This document shows, piece after piece, positions 61,877-64,000 of a stretch of DNA of 64,000 bases (positions are counted from its first letter, which is position 1; each line of letters opens with the position of its first letter). The position numbers were made by a program, and so were the translations under genes. The notes below the pieces were generated by a model, which saw nothing but the letters and a program-made list of their open reading frames with translations, did no database searches and was not told the DNA's origin. The stretch comes from Aquisalibacillus elongatus (GTDB lineage Bacteria; Bacillota; Bacilli; Bacillales; Alkalibacillaceae), in the NCBI RefSeq assembly GCF_003843875.1, contig NZ_RKRF01000015.1, positions 18,973 to 82,972 of the forward strand. Reading direction: 5' to 3'.

Positions 61877-62443
61877 TTGAAATCAAGTATTAGAAGTTTT
61901 ATTTTAATTACATTAATTATATTAATTGGATGTACTGAGCAATCTGAAGATGAGTATCAAGATATACAAGAAGAAATCAAAGATGAACTAGGGATAGACA
62001 TGAAAATAATTGACCCCGAAGATCATACTTTAGTGCACACAAAACTTAATGATAAAGGCGATGACCAAGTATATAAAGCAAGTTTAGGCTTTTCTTCTAT
62101 TGAGGGAGAAAAAGAAATAGTCGCAACTGATGAGGAAATCGAAAGTGAAGAAGACTCACTCAATATGGAGTATATCTATGGGCCTTATGATGGCACGGTA
62201 AACTTTGAAATAACAATCAATCGTGAAGAAATTGAATCCTTTGTTGGTCCGGATATAGGCGACTATGAAGTTGAAGAATTGAACAATCATGATGTTTATT
62301 ACCAAGAAAGAAGCGCTTATAACGAACTAATTGCCATAACATTTTTTGATGATGTGAAGTATCGACTTGACATTAACTTAGATAACATTAAGAAAGAAGA
62401 AGCATTTGAATATATAGAGAAAATAATTGACGAAACATCTTAA
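61877..62443 (+). CDS. Unrecognised lipoprotein
   Basis: A 188-aa acidic lipoprotein: lipobox LIGC, Cys19, then a soluble domain rich in Asp/Glu. The end (DVYYQERSAYNELIAITFFD, then YRLDINLDNIKKEEAF) resembles the DUF4367 type of sheet but I cannot assign it firmly. TTG start, with GGGGGA upstream. It has no counterpart between kbaA and pdaB in B. subtilis. Confidence 0.75.
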   Translation: MKSSIRSFILITLIILIGCTEQSEDEYQDIQEEIKDELGIDMKIIDPEDHTLVHTKLNDKGDDQVYKASLGFSSIEGEKEIVATDEEIESEEDSLNMEYIYGPYDGTVNFEITINREEIESFVGPDIGDYEVEELNNHDVYYQERSAYNELIAITFFDDVKYRLDINLDNIKKEEAFEYIEKIIDETS

Positions 62444-62468
62444 TTTAGGGTAGAAAGAATTCATTAGG

Positions 62469-62500
62469 AAGGGACTTGGATAAATCTAAGTCCCTTTCTT
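62469..62500. terminator. Terminator between lipoprotein and pdaB-like gene
   Basis: AAGGGACTT (62469-62477)/AAGTCCCTT (62488-62496) with short T-rich tails on both sides; the genes are convergent. Confidence 0.75.
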
Positions 62501-62521
62501 ATGTTTTAAAGTTTGTTACTT

Positions 62522-63283
62522 TTAATTTAAGGGATTAAGTTTAATTTTCGCTGGAGATAGAAGTTCTGTAATAGTCACAAATTTATACCCATCTTGGCGT
62601 TTCTGTTCAATAAGGTGTTTGATAACTTCAGGTGTTGCTGTTAGGTTGTCCTGTGCTTTAAATAAAATAATATCACCATTTGACATTTGATTTGATATGT
62701 TTCCACCTTTTTGTTTAGGGTCCGTGCTTTGTTTAATATTAGCGAAGTGACTCCAAAAAACCGTCCGGTATCCTAAATCATTGATGTGGTTGACAACGGA
62801 TTCGTTGTATTTATTTTCAGGTGGCCTGACGAGTGTTAAAGGCTCGTAATTTAACCTCTCTAACGTTGACTCACCATTCTTTATATCCTCCGTAATTTCA
62901 TCAAACGTTAGATCTTCGTAATGATCTTGATAAAATCCTAATAAACCGACTTCATGATTTTCCTCTATAATTAATTTTGCAATTTCTTCATTTCTTAAAG
63001 CCCACTCACCATTAACAAAGAAAGTTGCTTTGACTTTTTCCTCCTTCAATACCTCTAGAATGTCAATGATTACGTCGTCTCCCCATGCGACATTAATGGT
63101 GATTGAAATTTCTTTTTCGTCCTTTAGGCTTTTAATAATCCCGCCTGACGCCTGTCCCTCTACATTTGGGTTTAAGACGTATGATGAAGATAGATGAAAG
63201 GATAAATAAATAATGACGCCAGCGAGGCCAATAAACATCCACTTCTTCCATCTTGTCCAATTTAAGGCAAAAAACATATACAT
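62522..63283 (-). CDS. PdaB-like polysaccharide deacetylase family protein
   Basis: A 253-aa protein with an N-terminal membrane anchor (about residues 14-34) and a NodB-like domain (ATFFVNGEWA, LVRPPENKYN). It aligns with B. subtilis PdaB, a sporulation protein. Metal motifs are degenerate: TINVAWGDD in place of a TFDD-type motif and GFYQDH in place of HxxxH, so catalysis is doubtful (PdaB itself lacks the second motif). It lies before the rRNA promoters, as PdaB does, but on the opposite strand. Confidence 0.8.
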   Translation of the reverse strand: MYMFFALNWTRWKKWMFIGLAGVIIYLSFHLSSSYVLNPNVEGQASGGIIKSLKDEKEISITINVAWGDDVIIDILEVLKEEKVKATFFVNGEWALRNEEIAKLIIEENHEVGLLGFYQDHYEDLTFDEITEDIKNGESTLERLNYEPLTLVRPPENKYNESVVNHINDLGYRTVFWSHFANIKQSTDPKQKGGNISNQMSNGDIILFKAQDNLTATPEVIKHLIEQKRQDGYKFVTITELLSPAKIKLNPLN

Positions 63284-63416
63284 CCAACCTTTTCACTATA
63301 TTTTCAGCAATTATGTATAAGAAAGTAGTGATTGACTTATATTTATGAATACTAGTCGTTAATATATATGTTGAAACCTTTTTCGATAGAATGAGAAATT
63401 CGTAGGGATGTGAATA

Positions 63417-63647
63417 TTGGTGCTAGGATTGTTAATTAACGAGCAAGAACAGAGGGAATTAGAGTACTTATTGAAACGAGAAATGGATGAACTTATTTAC
63501 GATTTCAACTATGACCATATCGATGGACAAGTAAGAGAAGCAATTAAAGAACGATATACGACTTTATTTAACATATTTAAACGAATGGCTAGTCACACTT
63601 CATGCTTACACTACACACCAAAGAAAAACTTTCCCAACGTTAAATGA
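63417..63647 (+). CDS. Small helical protein of unknown function
   Basis: A 76-aa mostly helical protein (INEQEQRELEYLLKREMDEL ...). TTG 63417 lies 9 nt after AGGG; GTG 63420 is an alternative. It has its own terminator and stands between pdaB and the rRNA promoters. I recall similar short proteins in Bacillaceae but no function. Confidence 0.65.
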   Translation: MVLGLLINEQEQRELEYLLKREMDELIYDFNYDHIDGQVREAIKERYTTLFNIFKRMASHTSCLHYTPKKNFPNVK

Positions 63648-63655
63648 ATGAAAGG

Positions 63656-63680
63656 GTCAGGTTGTTGAACCTGGCTTTTA
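63656..63680 (+). terminator. Terminator after the small protein
   Basis: GTCAGGTT (63656-63663)/AACCTGGC (63668-63675), loop GTTG, one G-T pair, then TTTTAT. Confidence 0.75.
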
Positions 63681-63744
63681 TATTGCCTAAATACAAGCAT
63701 TAATTGTTTCAAAATTTGTAATTCAAAAAAATAAAAATCAAGTA

Positions 63745-63773
63745 TTGTCATAGATAAACCCCTGTGATAATAT
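63745..63773 (+). promoter_or_regulatory. rRNA operon promoter P1
   Basis: TTGTCA (63745-63750), 17 bp, TAATAT (63768-63773). Confidence 0.7.
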
Positions 63774-63843
63774 AAATTTTGTCGTCGCAACAAGACGTCA
63801 TAAACAACACATCAAAACGTTTTAAAAAGTTACTCAAAACTTA

Positions 63844-63872
63844 TTGACAACTGATGGTTGCTGTGGTAAATT
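63844..63872 (+). promoter_or_regulatory. rRNA operon promoter P2
   Basis: TTGACA (63844-63849), 17 bp, TAAATT (63867-63872), about 100 bp after P1; tandem promoters are usual for Bacillus rrn operons. Confidence 0.8.
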
Positions 63873-64000
63873 TAATTTCGTCGTCAAAAGGCGACACCAC
63901 AATTTGAACCTTGAAAACTAAACAAAATAGCCTGTCGTCAATTCACATGTTTCGCATTTGATTGGGCGAAACATGAACGACGATTTATGAAGCCAATCAA
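63873..64000 (+). other. Start of the pre-16S rRNA leader
   Basis: ACCTTGAAAACTAAACAAAA (63909-63928) is the typical sequence upstream of 16S genes in Bacillaceae. A hairpin CATGTTTCGC / GCGAAACATG (63946-63955 / 63965-63974), flanked by short TCGT/ACGA pairing, follows. The window ends before the 16S gene. Confidence 0.75.

Noticed and set aside
63900..64000. 16S rRNA gene start
   Set aside because: The leader is present but the conserved 16S 5' sequence (AGAGTTTGATC) is not reached.

Overview
This window comes from a low-GC, endospore-forming member of the Bacillaceae, probably a moderately halophilic or alkaliphilic genus. The gene order is that of the Bacillus rrn-proximal ribosomal superoperon. 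Sporulation and germination genes (cwlD, gerD, kbaA, a pdaB relative) lie next to a ribosomal RNA promoter, S14 is the four-cysteine zinc form, and several extracytoplasmic domains are strongly acidic. No species can be named from the sequence alone.

Layout. Bases 1-9473 hold rplJ-rplL, a YbxB-type methyltransferase and rpoB-rpoC. Bases 9474-14340 hold the L7Ae-like ybxF, rpsL, rpsG, fusA and tuf. A reverse-strand orphan CofE-like gene (14404-15120) sits where Bacillus subtilis has ybaC. Bases 15270-30570 are the S10-spc-alpha cluster (rpsJ to rplQ, including secY, adk, map, ybzG, infA, rpmJ and rpoA). The ECF transporter energising module and truA follow (30759-33970). The complete de novo purine operon purEKBCSQLFMNHD plus folD (33970-47784) is placed between truA and rplM, which are neighbours in B. 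subtilis; it carries a PurR-type operator and a guanine-class purine riboswitch. A GC-rich folded repeat (47804-47993) sits at the junction with rplM-rpsI.

From 49024 to 58322 the window is accessory. The 3' end of rpsI is duplicated exactly (62 bp) 1.2 kb downstream. Between the copies are a frameshifted tyrosine-integrase C-terminus, a paired TGACTCAC repeat and one DUF421 gene, the signature of a decayed rpsI-integrated element. Next come a reverse-strand Lsa-type ABC-F antibiotic-resistance gene with a leader hairpin, and an oligopeptide permease operon in the App order (D-F-A-B-C) preceded by two perfect Spo0A boxes.

The last 6 kb return to the conserved Bacillus neighbourhood: cwlD, salA, gerD, kbaA, an unrecognised lipoprotein, a PdaB-like protein, a small conserved-looking protein, then two rRNA promoters and the start of a pre-16S leader. 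The window stops before 16S rRNA.

The most notable observations are the rpsI integration scar, a Tyr in RpoB at the position of E. coli Asp516 (a known rifampicin-resistance site), a possible two-state RNA between rplN and rplX, inverted repeats overlapping the -10 regions of several ribosomal promoters, a possible pseudoknot ahead of folD, and the Spo0A boxes ahead of the peptide permease.
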